Source of the DNA: Trichopria drosophilae
Lineage: Eukaryota; Arthropoda; Insecta; Hymenoptera; Diapriidae
Assembly (NCBI GenBank): GCA_030407085.1
Contig: CM059583.1
Coordinates: 210,116,001 to 210,180,000, forward strand
Length of the DNA stretch: 64,000 nt
Direction of reading: 5' to 3'
Part shown: piece by piece, positions 46,640 through 59,014 of the stretch
Layout of the letters: the number at the start of each line of letters is the position of its first letter
Position numbering within the stretch: the stretch's first letter is position 1
Translations under genes and position numbers: made by a program
Notes under the pieces: model-generated
What the model saw: the letters and a program-made list of their open reading frames with translations, nothing else
Told to the model about the DNA's origin: nothing
Databases searched by the model: none

Positions 46640-47200
46640 GTTGTATTTTAGGTGCCCCACCTGTCGAACGACTTAAGAACACCCCCGTCTCGCTCGGGAC
46701 GTGTGAACCGGTTGAGGGCCTCACCATACCCCGCCATTCCCGCTATTAACGAGTAACAGCTACCACATTTTTAATAACAAGCTGCCTGCTTTGATATTTC
46801 TGTTGGTTCAGAGAACCTTTCAAGCGTTACCATGTCCCGTCAGAGTCCAACCCTTATAGCGGTTACTACCGGACGGACACGGCACGCTGAAGCGCTCCCC
46901 TGTGTGGAACCCGCCGGTACGGGCTTGACACCGCACCCTAACATCCCCAGTACGGTGAGTATCACGAGTCGTCTCTCGATCATGATTCGATGGTAACAGA
47001 CCAACCAAAGGATCGGGTCCGTGAGGTCGTCAATTCTCAAAACTTGCTAAGAGAAGCGGATCTTTCTGAAGCATTGCTCCTCTTCGAGTTCGTGCGCTTC
47101 GACCATCACTCTTCCTTGCGGGCGGAGATACCCGCTCCGCTCTCTTCCACAAGTACCCTGCGGGGGAGTAATTGGTAGGTGGTGATACCAATAAAGTAGA
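46640..47200. other. GC-rich island of unknown origin within the non-LTR 3' region
   Basis: This stretch is visibly richer in G and C than anything around it (for example CCCCGTCTCGCTCGGGACGT and GACGGACACGGCACGCTGAA). Short frames on the minus strand run through it but contain no domain I know. It may be a retroelement 5' leader or another insertion. Confidence 0.4.
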
Positions 47201-49679
47201 GTCGTCGTGATGACAACAGGAGCCAGTTAGGTTTGATGCGATATGACGTTATGTGCATGTCTCGCCGGAGGTGAAAGATGAATCTTATACATGAATTGAG
47301 CATCCTCTCCAACTTCATTTTTAAGGTCGAATTCAGATCATTGTAAACGCTGCAGCAATAGTCGAAGTATGAGAAGATAATGGAAGTGATGAGCGTTTTA
47401 CGTGATCGTTTTACTTAACCCTCCTGAGCACGAGTTTTTCTTTTCCCATATGGAAACAATGTAGTTTGGACGAGTACACTCGTCCTTGCGCACATGAGGG
47501 TTAATTTAATAATTAATAATTTTGCTAGAGTTCTCTCAGAGTAGAATAAACACGGTTAGACGTAATTATAATGTATTGTTTCCATGACAAAGTACTACCA
47601 AAATATAAGCGAAGGTTGCGGACTGACTTGACCCAAGGAATTGTGTTGTTTCGTATTGTAATAGGTGGTAAATCAGCGCTAATAGATTTCTAAAATACGG
47701 GCTACCAATTACGATTGCTTGCGTTTTAGAGTAGTTAATGACAAAATCATTCACATCCCTCCTCGATTGCTTGCGGGGCACAGCTCAGGAAGATTTGTGT
47801 GTTATCGGCAAATATCATATGTTTAGTATATCGCAGGACTGTTGGGAAGTGGTTAATAAAAATAGAGAAAAATAACGGGCCAAGACAGAGCCCTGGGGTA
47901 CACCAGCATTGAGGGGTAACCAAGATGAGGCAATCTGATTGTTTAGCAGAATGGCCTGCGATCAGTTTGTCAGGTATGAAGCAAACCATGAAATTACTCT
48001 ATTGGAAAAATGTACATCTCTCAGTTTCTTTAGTAAAATGGTGTGGTTGACTGTATCGAAGGCTTTACTGAAATCAAACACCAAAAGGATTACAATATTG
48101 GGGTTTTCGATAGCTTCACGACAGAAATCAAAAACCATAAGTAGTGCTGTTTGAGTACTGAAGCCTTTGCAAAACCCAGACTGATATGAATCGAACCAAT
48201 GTTGCTCTTCTAGAAAGGTTGTTATCTGATCGTAAACTATTCTATCCAGTAACTTCGATGGTGTGCATAGAATAGCAACTAGGCGGTAATCAGATGCATT
48301 GGTTGGTATTTTTTTTAATTTAAAGCACTGCCAACGCTTTTTTCCATTCAGCAGGAAAGGTAGAAGTGTTCAGTGACAGATTAAAGAGATCGATCAAATG
48401 GGAAGCAATCACGTGGAAGGCTTTCAGATAAAAACTAATTGGTATTTGATCGACTCCTTTGGCCTCAGATCTAGGCCGAGTAACACATGCAAGAAGATCG
48501 TCAAGGGTTATACTTGAGAAATAGAACAAAGTGTTGTGGCAGTTAGAAGTCGATGATGTCTAAGTTAGAGAAGACTGAAATAAAGCCGGTATGCTATTGG
48601 TAAGCGAAACAAAATGTGAATTTAGTTCATCAGGAGTGCAGCAAAGTGGAGGAGAGTTTAACTGAGAGTTGGCTAGTCCGAGACTCCTAAGTTTGGCCCA
48701 AGTGCTTTTAGGATCCTTGTTTATTAAAAACAGCTCGTGATAATACTTTTCACGTGCAATTAGCCAAGCTTCTCAGTATGTCTTATTGAGATATGCTAAT
48801 TTTGGTTTTATCAATAGATCTAGTGTACGGCGAAAGGCACGCAGTGTGGAGTTACGTTCACGCCTAAGTCATTGCAGCTCATCGGTATTCCAGCGAACAG
48901 GTTTATTTTTTGGAGTAAATGTGTTTATTGGTGCCAATTTGTCGAAAGATGATAAAAGTCTTTGTGATAGAGTTGTAGAAAGTAGATCAAACGAGCAATG
49001 AATTCCAGTTGGATTCCAAAACATACTCCAGTCGCATCTTTCAAGATCACCCAACAGCAAGTCGACATTAAAATTACGATAGTCGTGACAAGTAATTGAG
49101 TTTGATATTTTCGTGGGTATATTTAAATTGTAATCAATATATATTAGATCATGTCCATGTACGAAAGGTAGGGTAACTTGCGAAGAAGCCTTAACATTGT
49201 CCAGACTAACCACTATACAATGATCAATCCATGTGTCTGCAGTACAGCTATGGAAGGTAGAAGAATAGTTCACAATCTGTAAGCTGCATTCAAAACCAAA
49301 CCTCAAGATAAGCAGCAGCACGTGAATTTTTATATAAATCCATATTAAAATTACCCATAACAATGATGTTAACATAACTACAGCTCAGAGATTGCAAAAT
49401 ACTTCCAAAATTTTCTGGCAACGGTTTGTTACGCGGCCGATATATAACAGAGGCAAGTACTTGGCTGGATGCGTCGCAAGATATCTCAGCAATAATAAAT
49501 TCCTAACTCAAATAAATCACTAACGTCTGATACAGCTAGAATTTTGAAAGTGAGTTGATTTTGAAATACAATGCGACGCCCCCCCCCACCCCCATAGCGC
49601 TTCGGCGATCATGGCGAATCAAGTAATCAAGTTCAAAAAGGGAAAATTATTAAGGAACGCAGTGAGCCTTTTTTTGTTT

Positions 49680-49685
49680 TTTATT
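49680..49685 (-). terminator. Possible SMYD4-like polyadenylation signal
   Basis: TTTATT on the plus strand (AATAAA on minus) 118 bases past the stop codon. A second AATAAA overlaps the stop itself (49802-49807). Confidence 0.35.
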
Positions 49686-49802
49686 TCTTATTAATCTATT
49701 TTTACAATGTACGAGTAATTTTAATAACTAAAACGACCAGAATCCGACAATTGCATCAATATCATATTTTATAATACATTTACAAAATGAAATTTGTTAC
49801 AT

Positions 49803-52800
49803 TTATTTTCGCTTTCTCATAACAAATCCAATATTTCCCATCGCTAAAAGGCATCGTCTTATGCCTTCTTGACAAAGATGATAGTCTCTTATCGGCAATG
49901 CTAGAGTTTTATCGAGGATTTTTAAAATGGTTAAGAAAGATTTGTAAGAATCAACATGATTCCCTGCCACGAGATCGCTGGACGCAGTTTTATAAATCGA
50001 ATCTGTGTCTTGTAATGCCTTTAAACCTTTCAGGATTACGGTGTTCTTATCGCATTTTTTACATTTTATCATAAATTCATTGGAGTCTGTTCTCATTTCG
50101 ATGACATTTCCGCATTCCGGCCCAGTGTCACACTTGAACCTGTTGACAATATACACAACTGATGTAAACTTACACATTTTTGCAAGTTTCGATTTATAGA
50201 CGTGTAAATCTATAATAATAAATATTTGTATAATTTATATTCGTAATTATAATTTAGAGTTATATTGCAGTTAAAAAAATTACATTATATTACTATTTAT
50301 ATTTGATTATTGTCATTCCCATAATTGTAATATGAAAATCACCAAGTGAATCTTTTGCCCTGCTACAGTTACACTCTGGCGTTCATAATATTGCGTGTAT
50401 TTATTTAAATTGTACCTTAAGACCGTAGGGTCGATGTCACATAGTAGGGGCCAATTGTTTTTGCAAGCTTCGCAGGAGCAGTCGAACCAGTATTGCAAAC
50501 GAAGCTGCTGTTGCCTTTGTATTACTGGAGTTTCAGTAAATATTGGTCCATAATTTTCACAGATTTCGTTACCAGCGGAAATTGTTCTTATTGCTCTAAC
50601 TACCATAGTAGTGCCCACAAAATACCTAAACATTTACAAGATGTTATTATTTTGAAGATTCTATGTTATTGTTAGAACATCGTTTTTACTAATAATAAGA
50701 ATATTCATTGATAATATATGTTAAGAACGTGTTCAACTTATTAATACACTTCTTAACAGAAATTATTTTTTAAATTGACAGCCGTCAGAATATTATTGGT
50801 TTGAAAATAATTGTTGTGGTATTTAATTGATTACCTCACAATGCCAGGATTACACGAGTGGTTGAATAATGCTACGGTAGGATAGACGCCACCTCCAACA
50901 AAAACGCTAGTTGCTTCTTGTAGATTAATTTTCCCCATTGGTCGTGTCAATTCAGAGACCTGTAATATAATATTTTAGTTGAGAATTAAAGAATGTTAAA
51001 ACATCCAGCATTTTTTATTGAAATATTCATAATTATTAAAATACTTTACATGCAATAACATCTAAATTTGAAAGAGCAAAACACCGTAAATATTCTTGTT
51101 CAAAATAATCAGAAAGTTAATGAATTAAATATTTGAAAGAAACCGATTATGTATTATTCATTTAAGGGTATTCCGCTTTGGAGGAAGAACATTTAGATGT
51201 CAGAAAATTGAAAGGAAAGGAAAGGTAAAATAACATTTGAACACATTAACAGTAAATGTCAGATTGGCTCCCTTTTTTGTTAGCGCAGTTTATGAGAAAA
51301 CGCAATTAATTATTGAATTCATAACTGTTATATTACTGTGTTCCTTCAGCAGGAGAACATCTTTGATTTAGTTTGAATACGAAACAAAAAATTTCAGTTT
51401 TAAAATTACTTCATGAGAATTGAATTGTAGCAATTGAAGATTGTGTAGTAGTTCGCCAGCTATATATAATTCGCTTTTCGATAGCTCTGCCTCTTTCGAG
51501 TCTACCGTTTTTTCTTCTTCCGGGATGTATGATGTTGTTTTTAAAACCCTTAGCAACCACGCTGCCATAAATGCCCGATGAAAAAGGTCTTCGCTTGTTC
51601 TTTTCTTCTCATGAGTAACTGTAATAAATACAATTGATTAGTTTGAAAACATTTGGAAGTAAAATATCAGCATTAATCTGTTATAGTAGTATAGTTAGTA
51701 GTCAATTATTCCCAGAGAGCAAAATAAAGTTCTGGATGACCTCCAAATGCGCCTTAAAAGAAATCAGATGAACCAACTTTTAAAAGAATTTGACAGATGA
51801 TTATATATCCCATCATTATAAACATATGCCTAAAAAAAAGTTTGTAATATACATACAAATGTGATACGAAGTGAAAATTAATTCTTCGTGTAAAAGAATG
51901 AATCGTATTGGTTTCGTTTCAAAGTTAAGACAGATACAGTTACCCTCGCTTCAGACGATAATTTAATTTAGAATATACTATTTCGCAAGTGTAACTTGAT
52001 ATTTAAAACATGCCAAAAACAAAGATGCGCTATTCAGAAGAGTTTCTCGTCAGACATAAGCTTGAAAAGAGAATTGAGTATTAAAAAATTGAAAGACGAA
52101 AAGGATGAAACCCCCTCCCCAGATAAGAGATTCAATTTTTCTATTCTTCACATTAATCCTGGAGCTTCAGATACGGAAAAAAGTAAGAGTCGATTCTGAT
52201 CGCGTGTTCGCACCAAAATCCAAATAGTTTTTGAGATATTCAAGGTCAAATGGGTAAACAATTCAGTTCTAGAGATTTTTCACCAGTTCACAGCCAAAAA
52301 AAGGTGTGGTCTCACCAGTAAGAGTCAATTCTGATTTGTCAAAAAGGTACAAAATCATGTTTTAGGATATTTTTTTCTGTTTTTCTCGAAAAGTAGCCGA
52401 AATCACTATTAGACCGTTTTCAGGCATAGTCCGTAGCGGCGGAAAATTCCCAGCTGAAACGTATTGTCCCCGAAACATTTTCAAAATGTACACTATATTG
52501 TAATAAATTATTGAACATTTGTGAATACTCTTTTTTAATGCCCTTTTATTAAATAAATTATTATAAAACTATACTATTTTAAAATTTTACCAAGAAATTA
52601 AGACAGTGAAAATAGTATATTACCTAACAAGGGTGTAAAGTGTACTTTTACGCACCGGGCGGGAAATATACATACGAGGCGTCGAGTGATGTGTAAAATT
52701 TCCGACCAATGCGTAACAGTTATACTTCACACCCATGTTGGGTATCCTAGTTTTTGTAATTGGGTGCGTAAAGAGAGTGCGTAAAGTTTTAATGCTTGGT

Positions 52801-54910
52801 TGAGTGCATAAAGTACAACTTTACGCACGACAGTTCACTTTACGAATTTTGTGGTCGGGAGTGCGTAAAAGTGAACTTTACGAACGAAAAACAGGCATCA
52901 AAAGTACTTTACGCACTAACTTTACGCACACAATTACAAAAAATTAATTTAATTTAAAAAAATGTTCACCAACCTAACTTGTGAAATGTTCTGTAATCGC
53001 TGCTTCGATATGGTTTTGATCTAGTGATAACGAGATCTTCTTCGAGTTTATCTTTGAGTTGCATTAATTCGGAGTAGGGTTTTTGTAATATTGCTTTGAT
53101 TGCCATGATGCTCGTAACAGAGGCCTTGGAACACCAAAGAGCAGTAAGGACACTGCATTCCAATTCATGGTTTTTCTGGTCAGCATTACGACACTTTAGA
53201 CTGCAGTAGGCGACGTTTATACATTGCGTGCATGCGGGAGGATACGGTGCCGTCGCTCTTATGAAGCAGAAGTGACAGTGATTTTTCCTTAAAAAAAAAT
53301 ACAAACAAATATATATATCGTCGTCTTTAAACCAAAAGATGATGTACAATTGAGTAAAACATTTCTTTGATGAATTTTCAAGAAAAATAATCTTACTGGT
53401 ATTCTTCAAGCAAAGCGGCGCAATGTGCTTTTTCTATGGCGACAATTTCTCCGGGTTGGACATCTCTTGTGGCCACGACATATCTTCCTTGATTCTCTCC
53501 ATATCGAAGTTCGGCAGCAATACTCAATGCCGGGTAAAGTGGATTGCATTCTGTCATCTTGGGTATCCGATGTTGAGTATGCGTAAGAAATTTCTCTTTT
53601 TCTTTCTCTAACGACGCAGTTTTCTTCTGTTCCTTGAGCTGTTTTCCTTTCCCCATTAAGGCAAGCATCATCATAATATCATTTTCTAATTTTTGCCTTT
53701 TCTCTAATGGAAGTTTTGAATCATCGAGGGCTCGAAGGGCTTTTTGAAAAGCCTCAATCGCTTTATCATGAAGATTTAAAGCCAAAGCACATCGAGCTCT
53801 TCGCTCTTCTATTTTGTAAATAAGGTGTGGCAAATATCCCATACGAAGAACTTCTTCGCAGTCGGATAATCCCATTTGAAACATTTCCATACGATAAAGC
53901 GCAGCGGATCTATTAGCTAGTAGAACCGGAAGAGCTGGAAGTAGCGAACAAACATTGTTAACAAGAGCATCATCGATTCACAAATATCTATGGTTAATAT
54001 TTACGGCAACATTTGATGATTAATAATTGATATCTACGAAGATACAGAAGAAAGATGATCAGAAAATGTAAGCGATAAATAAGTGAGTATAATTAAAACA
54101 AAATAATTAACGGCAAGTAAGTATAATAATTTAATAAAATAAATAAGTACGGTGTAATGGCCGCATTTAGAACACTTTTACATAAATATTCTAAGATAAC
54201 GTTATTTACGCTTCAAAAATTTTATTTCTGTAGAATTCCATGAGATGGATCTCAATTTTGATATTATTGACGTTGAATGACGTACGCTTAAAAATTAAAA
54301 AAAAAAATATATATATCCATCCATACTGTCAAAAAAATGAAATCACAAACCAAAATGTCTTACTGATTTTTGATGCAAGTAGAATTGCACGAGAGTAAGT
54401 ATCTATAGCTTGTACATAATATCCCATTGAAAAAATTTCATTTCCATCACTCTTCATACTCAATGCTTTCTTATCGTCTTTTCCTTCAAAGTCTTCTAAC
54501 TCAATTGGCAGGTCAAAAATGTTGGGATAGTTCATTATGAAAGCCACCCTCTCTGAATTGGTTTTCAATGAGGCAAATTGTTTCATTTCATTATCCGAAA
54601 GTGCTTTTCTTAATGCAAGAAGTGGTCCTTGGAAAAAATACGAAATCTCGGAATCTTTGCTCTTTTCTTCATTTGTGCTTGTTTTTGTCGTTCTTGGCGT
54701 TTGTGGTTCTGGTTTCGGTTTTGGCTTTTTTTCAGGATTTTTTGTACCAAAAATTTCTTCGTAATGTTCAGGTTCAAACAAATCAGGATCTGCTATACAC
54801 TCAACTTTTTCTCCGAACATATTCTCTTTCTCTGAAAGCTGTTTAAAGAATGCTTTCGGATCAAAATTCTCCACATCGATCTGATGTTGCGATTTCTCGT
54901 TGTCAGCCAT
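49803..54910 (-). CDS. SMYD4-like SET and MYND domain protein with TPR, seven exons
   Basis: Exons in transcript order: 54910-54364, 53934-53397, 53287-52974, 51618-51410, 50959-50835, 50625-50416, 50139-49803. Phases agree throughout and give 759 residues. Layout: an acidic N-terminus with a KPKPEPQ-rich linker; a TPR region (GNEIFSMGYYVQAIDTYSRA, LLANRSAALYRM, KAIEAFQKALRALDD); a split SET domain starting near GRYVVATRDVQPGEIVAIEK; a MYND zinc finger (CHFC..CTQCINVAYCSLKC..H..EC); SET core NHSCNPG and GNEICENYG; post-SET CSCEAC; a C-terminal Cys cluster and helices. Motifs for S-adenosylmethionine and zinc binding look intact, so it may be an active lysine methyltransferase; substrate unknown. 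The sixth donor is AG|gtacaa: the alternatives further on break the frame. Insect SMYD4/SmydA homologues are numerous, so no single symbol is given. Confidence 0.88.
52622..52944. mobile_element. Two adjacent GTGCGTAAA-rich MITEs in SMYD4-like intron 3
   Basis: Unit 1, 52622-52744: CCTAACAAGGGTGTAAAGTG with an inverted partner ending ..CACACCCATGTTGGG. Unit 2, 52753-52944: TGTAATTGGGTGCGTAAAG with an inverted partner CTTTACGCACACAATTACA. About a dozen GTGCGTAAA/TTTACGCAC motifs occur in both orientations. Related motifs occur at 44365-44560. Confidence 0.65.
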
Positions 54911-55590
54911 CGTGAACTTCTTTAATAAATATCCAGTTTCAGTCTTTCTAAAACCCTACGTGAATTTAAATGATGAAAGTCAAGAATTATTTTAAAGTTT
55001 TTTAAAATAGCTTAATAAATATTTCTGATGTTTACCAGGATACGCTTTAATGGTTGGAGTGATTAGCCAAGTCTAATAAAGAGTAGTCAAAATATTTGAA
55101 TCTTTTGCAATACACTTTGAATCCCATGGAGCAAATTCTTAATATCTCCCCTGAGTAGATTATTTACCCCAAAGGACTGCACTATAGTACTCATTTAAAT
55201 TGAAAATTGATTCCACGAGATGGAAAATTGACTTCTTTGGAATTAAATTTGTCTGCAACACGTTTACGGCGTATAATTAATTTATTAATAAGCCAATTTA
55301 TGAACCACCGTTTTTAAACGTGATACTTTAAAAGTATTTCACTTAGTACAAGATGTTCATAATTTTTAGAAATAGATTCGTATAATCCTTTCTTTTGCAT
55401 GTTGAATATCAACATTAAAAAGCTCACTTATTCTTTATATTCACATAGATAAAATAAAGGCGAAAACGGAAATTCCTAGACATTTGTACTAGCTCTGACA
55501 AATGCTCTCAAATGACAAAAATAAATAATTTGAAAAATGTAAACTTACCTTGATGAAAAATTACATATAGAAGACAGATTTACACTTTAA
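54911..55590 (-). other. Probable 5' UTR of the SMYD4-like gene with one intron
   Basis: On the minus strand a good acceptor (GGGTTTTAG|AAAG, exon from 54947) precedes the start codon, and a good donor (AG|gtaagttt, exon end 55549) lies 600 bases upstream. This suggests a non-coding first exon ending at 55549. The cap site is unknown. Confidence 0.35.
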
Positions 55591-58500
55591 CTTTCACGTT
55601 ATTGTTATATCGAAAGGACTGCATAATGGACCCCAGTTACTCGCAATTATTTTACAATAAATGTTATAAAATAGACACAATTTAGATATTAATGCTAAAC
55701 AATTGTGGACACTAAGAATGGCTTTCACTAATGACAGATGCAGAAACTCACTGAAGAGAAAGTCGGCAAAAGCGCGATACACTATTTTCGATGATCTATT
55801 TAGGGAAGTTAGATTGAGCGCTTTGAGTATACATATAGGGAGATATATTTAAACAGAAACTTCTTGCAGGCACAGAAAACTCCTGAAATGCAGAAATTAC
55901 GACATCAAATGTTTGCGTGTTACATATTTGTTTTTATAATAAATTACTTTTTTAATTATACAAAAATGACTTCATAATAGCTTTTTATAATTAGCATTTT
56001 TTTTGTTGTACACTATATACAAAAAATAACCTTATTACAGACAATTTCGACATTTTTTAACAATAATTCTTCCAGGTTGGGAATAAGAATTTATTATATA
56101 AACGAAATTGAGGCTGTGGCAATAAATATTACATACGCTCAATGAAAATGATTCGAAAAAAATAGTATTCATCTCCAAAATTTGGTTTAATTATTAGTGT
56201 TGTTAAATAAAATACGCAATCGTATGGGTAACTTTGTATTTTATTCCAATAAATTAACAGTCGCATACGTATTGTACATTTCATAGAAGAATATTACATT
56301 AACAGTCATATAAACAATGTTCGAGATTTTTTTCGTAAACTCGACACATAACAATACTTCGTAACTTAGCGATATACTCATCTTAACCCGATTATCGGTG
56401 TTAAAAATCATAAGGAAACACGATTACTGTATTTGCTTATTCAGATAAGTTGCTAGTCGTAAAATATATTTTAACTATTTTTCAGTTAGAGGTGAAGCAG
56501 GAATCAGATTCTATAATTAGAGTAAAAATAGTAATGTTTACTTAAAGCAAATGCATTATTGCTGATAATGCAATAAAAATATAAGAAAAATATTCTTATT
56601 AGATACATTATGAAATCCGATAATTAATAATATTTTTCTATATGATTAAAATAATTTGAATTTAATTACACACTTGTTATGAATATATTTGAGCTTAATT
56701 TGTTAATTTTGTTTTAATAAAATTCCCTAATGCTAATTCATTTTACTTCAGTTTCATGTAAATTTTCACTCTATATAGGTATTTGTTCTTTTTCTCATTT
56801 CAAAGTAAGAGACGTAGCAACTACTCATGATAAAGACATTTTTTGGAATACCACATATTAGGATTTTATATTTTGTTTAATTGTCGTAGATCATTTCTTG
56901 AATCGATTATGATAACGTATGTGAATATCTTGAATTTTTTAAATTTGTATTAAAGTTAAAATTTAAATAATAAGCAAAATATTATCAACTTTATACATAA
57001 ATTATTGTTAAGGCATATTGTAATCGTTTGTAAATCTATTTGTACTATATATAATACAAAAGTTAGGTTTATTCAAATACATACGGAAGTACTTAATGTA
57101 TAAAAAGTTTCAGTTATTATTAATAACTAAATTTAGACAACGTTACTTAGTATGAATTAATATATTCATTCCCTCGTTATTAATATAAAATTATGAAATA
57201 ATAAACTTCATTATTAGACGAAGTATTCTTTATATATAACAGAAATCAATTTGTAAACTAAATATTTTCAACGTGTTAGTAAAATCCCTGTAAAAATCAC
57301 TTATTCTACACATGATTTCGTCTGAATTTAAAAATGTTGTGATGATGCATGGACGGAATCTTTTTTGATGTTTTGTATTAATTTTTTTTTGCATACATCT
57401 ATGATGTTTGCAATATTGCATTTTCTTTCAAAGCCAAAACATTGTTATAAAATGCATGTTCTATTGTTATGAGTAACACAGTTGAAAGTAGACGCTGAGT
57501 TCAGATCGCTTTTTTTGATAAGATACCAGGGTTAGATACCATTCATTAATTATACTGCTATATAGTACATAAAATTGTTAGGCGCAAAACATTTTGAATG
57601 TTCTGAATTATTACGTCATTTTTCATGACATAATTTTGAGGACTTAAAATATTTGTATGTATTTCTGAAACAATATTGCATTGTTATTACTCTTTGCTTT
57701 TCAAGTAAATTTTGCTTCTCAGAGAATAGAAATTAAATTTGTTTCCCTTTCCTTTGAATCTGAATACATGGAATTAAATTGCTTTAAACAAAACTTGAAG
57801 CAACAAACAAATCAAAAATATTACTTCTTACTTGGTTTATCGGCAACGCCTTTAGCAATTATCAAACAAAATCGTTTAGCATAGAACTGCAAAATAAATT
57901 TAGATAAATGGTATTGCTATTGTCATGAAGCTCCGATCTTACTCCTCATCAGCATACTTTCAATGCACGAGCTATTAACGAATATAATTAAAAGGAAGCA
58001 CCTGTGGGATTTAAGCTGGATTAAATACCCCAAAAAAATTGTTACGAGCATTATTCTTCGTACATTAAGTACAACCGCAAAAAAAGGTTTTGGCGATTTT
58101 TTATTTTTTATTCTGGATCTGAGCCACTTATGTCAAATCCACACAACGGTTGCAAAAAATGTGTAGTTACAATCGATTCTTAATTGAAGTGAGAGATGTT
58201 TTTTTATTTTACATGATTTTGAATCAAATCTGAAGAACTGTTTTAAATTTAGCTTCAGTCTGAGAGTAGCTCATTAGAATATCCCTCTTCCGTAGGTAGT
58301 TTCTTTAATCAATATCGTTTAATATAGGTGGGGTTTTGGTAATTTATTCTCAGGTAATTTTATGTAGAGCGCAACAGAGTTTTACAATATAAAAATGTGC
58401 AAGGGAATAATCTATTTTGATAAGTCAAAGTGGAGGGACACATTTTCATGTAGTACAAAAGTTATAGTTGAGGGGCACAAAAATGTAAACCTTATAGTTA

Positions 58501-59014
58501 TCTTTAAAGTTTCGACTATTATTTGAACCCTCTTGATTCATTTTTTTCTTAGACATTTAGTGCAGCTCAAATATCTCACGTGTAATGTGTTTCCTTTCAA
58601 AACACAATGGCTCGACTAATTTACGATCCGAAAAAATGTGTATCTGTGTAAAAACATTTTGTTTTGACACTTTCCCGACTATCAATTGGTGATTCTTTCG
58701 CAGCCTTATTATAAATTATATAAACAAACGATTGTCACGCAATTTACAAAGTGAATTGCACTTCATACATAACTGATTTTTGCGTAATTAATTCCAGAAT
58801 CAACATTATTGTTATGAGGTCATAATGTGATTAGTTTCGAACTGTCGAAAGTTACTTCATGTAGTAACAACTTTTTTCATCATGAAAGTTTTATAAGAAT
58901 CACTTGTCATACGAAAATTGAATTTGACAAGGGGACCAACATAACATACTCTGTTAAAAAACAATTGGAATCCTTAAAATGTAACAGTCATTCTTTCACC
59001 AGGAAACGTGCAGT
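55591..59014. other. AT-rich intergenic DNA between SMYD4-like and aquaporin genes
   Basis: No coding frame with recognisable domains, no RNA gene and no clear repeat pair were seen in this 3.4-kb stretch. It should contain the upstream region of the SMYD4-like gene and the 3' UTR of the aquaporin gene. Confidence 0.4.

Larger units (their letters stand above)
45988..49640 (-). mobile_element. Decayed non-LTR retrotransposon (CR1/L2-like superclade suspected)
   Basis: Reading the minus strand: an APE-type endonuclease starts near 49620 (..GGGVALYFKI), with VIYRPRNKPLPENFGSI and MGNFNMDL (GDFN box, Asp to Asn), and ends near 48870. The RT follows: RPRSEAKGVDQIPISFYLKA at 48320-48529, then CWCTPGLCLGPLFFSIFINH (G-x-P-Q-G-S-x-L-G-P box) and the FADDT box, here FADNT, at 47747-47989. 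The thumb is at about 47566-47780. The 3' end is marked by a (TTCTA)n tail at 45988-46009. Many frameshifts and stops, partly at a poly-G run near 49580, show it is dead. Clade is uncertain. Confidence 0.7.

Noticed and set aside
46820..47178. Overlapping 60-66-codon frames on both strands in the GC-rich island
   Set aside because: High GC content makes stops rare; no domain was recognised on either strand.
50313..50415. Read-through extension of SMYD4-like exon 6
   Set aside because: All later donors give the wrong phase for the last exon. The donor at AG|gtacaa (50416) gives an uninterrupted joined frame.
54537..54846. Phe-rich plus-strand frames
   Set aside because: They are antisense to the Lys/Glu/Pro-rich first exon of the SMYD4-like gene.
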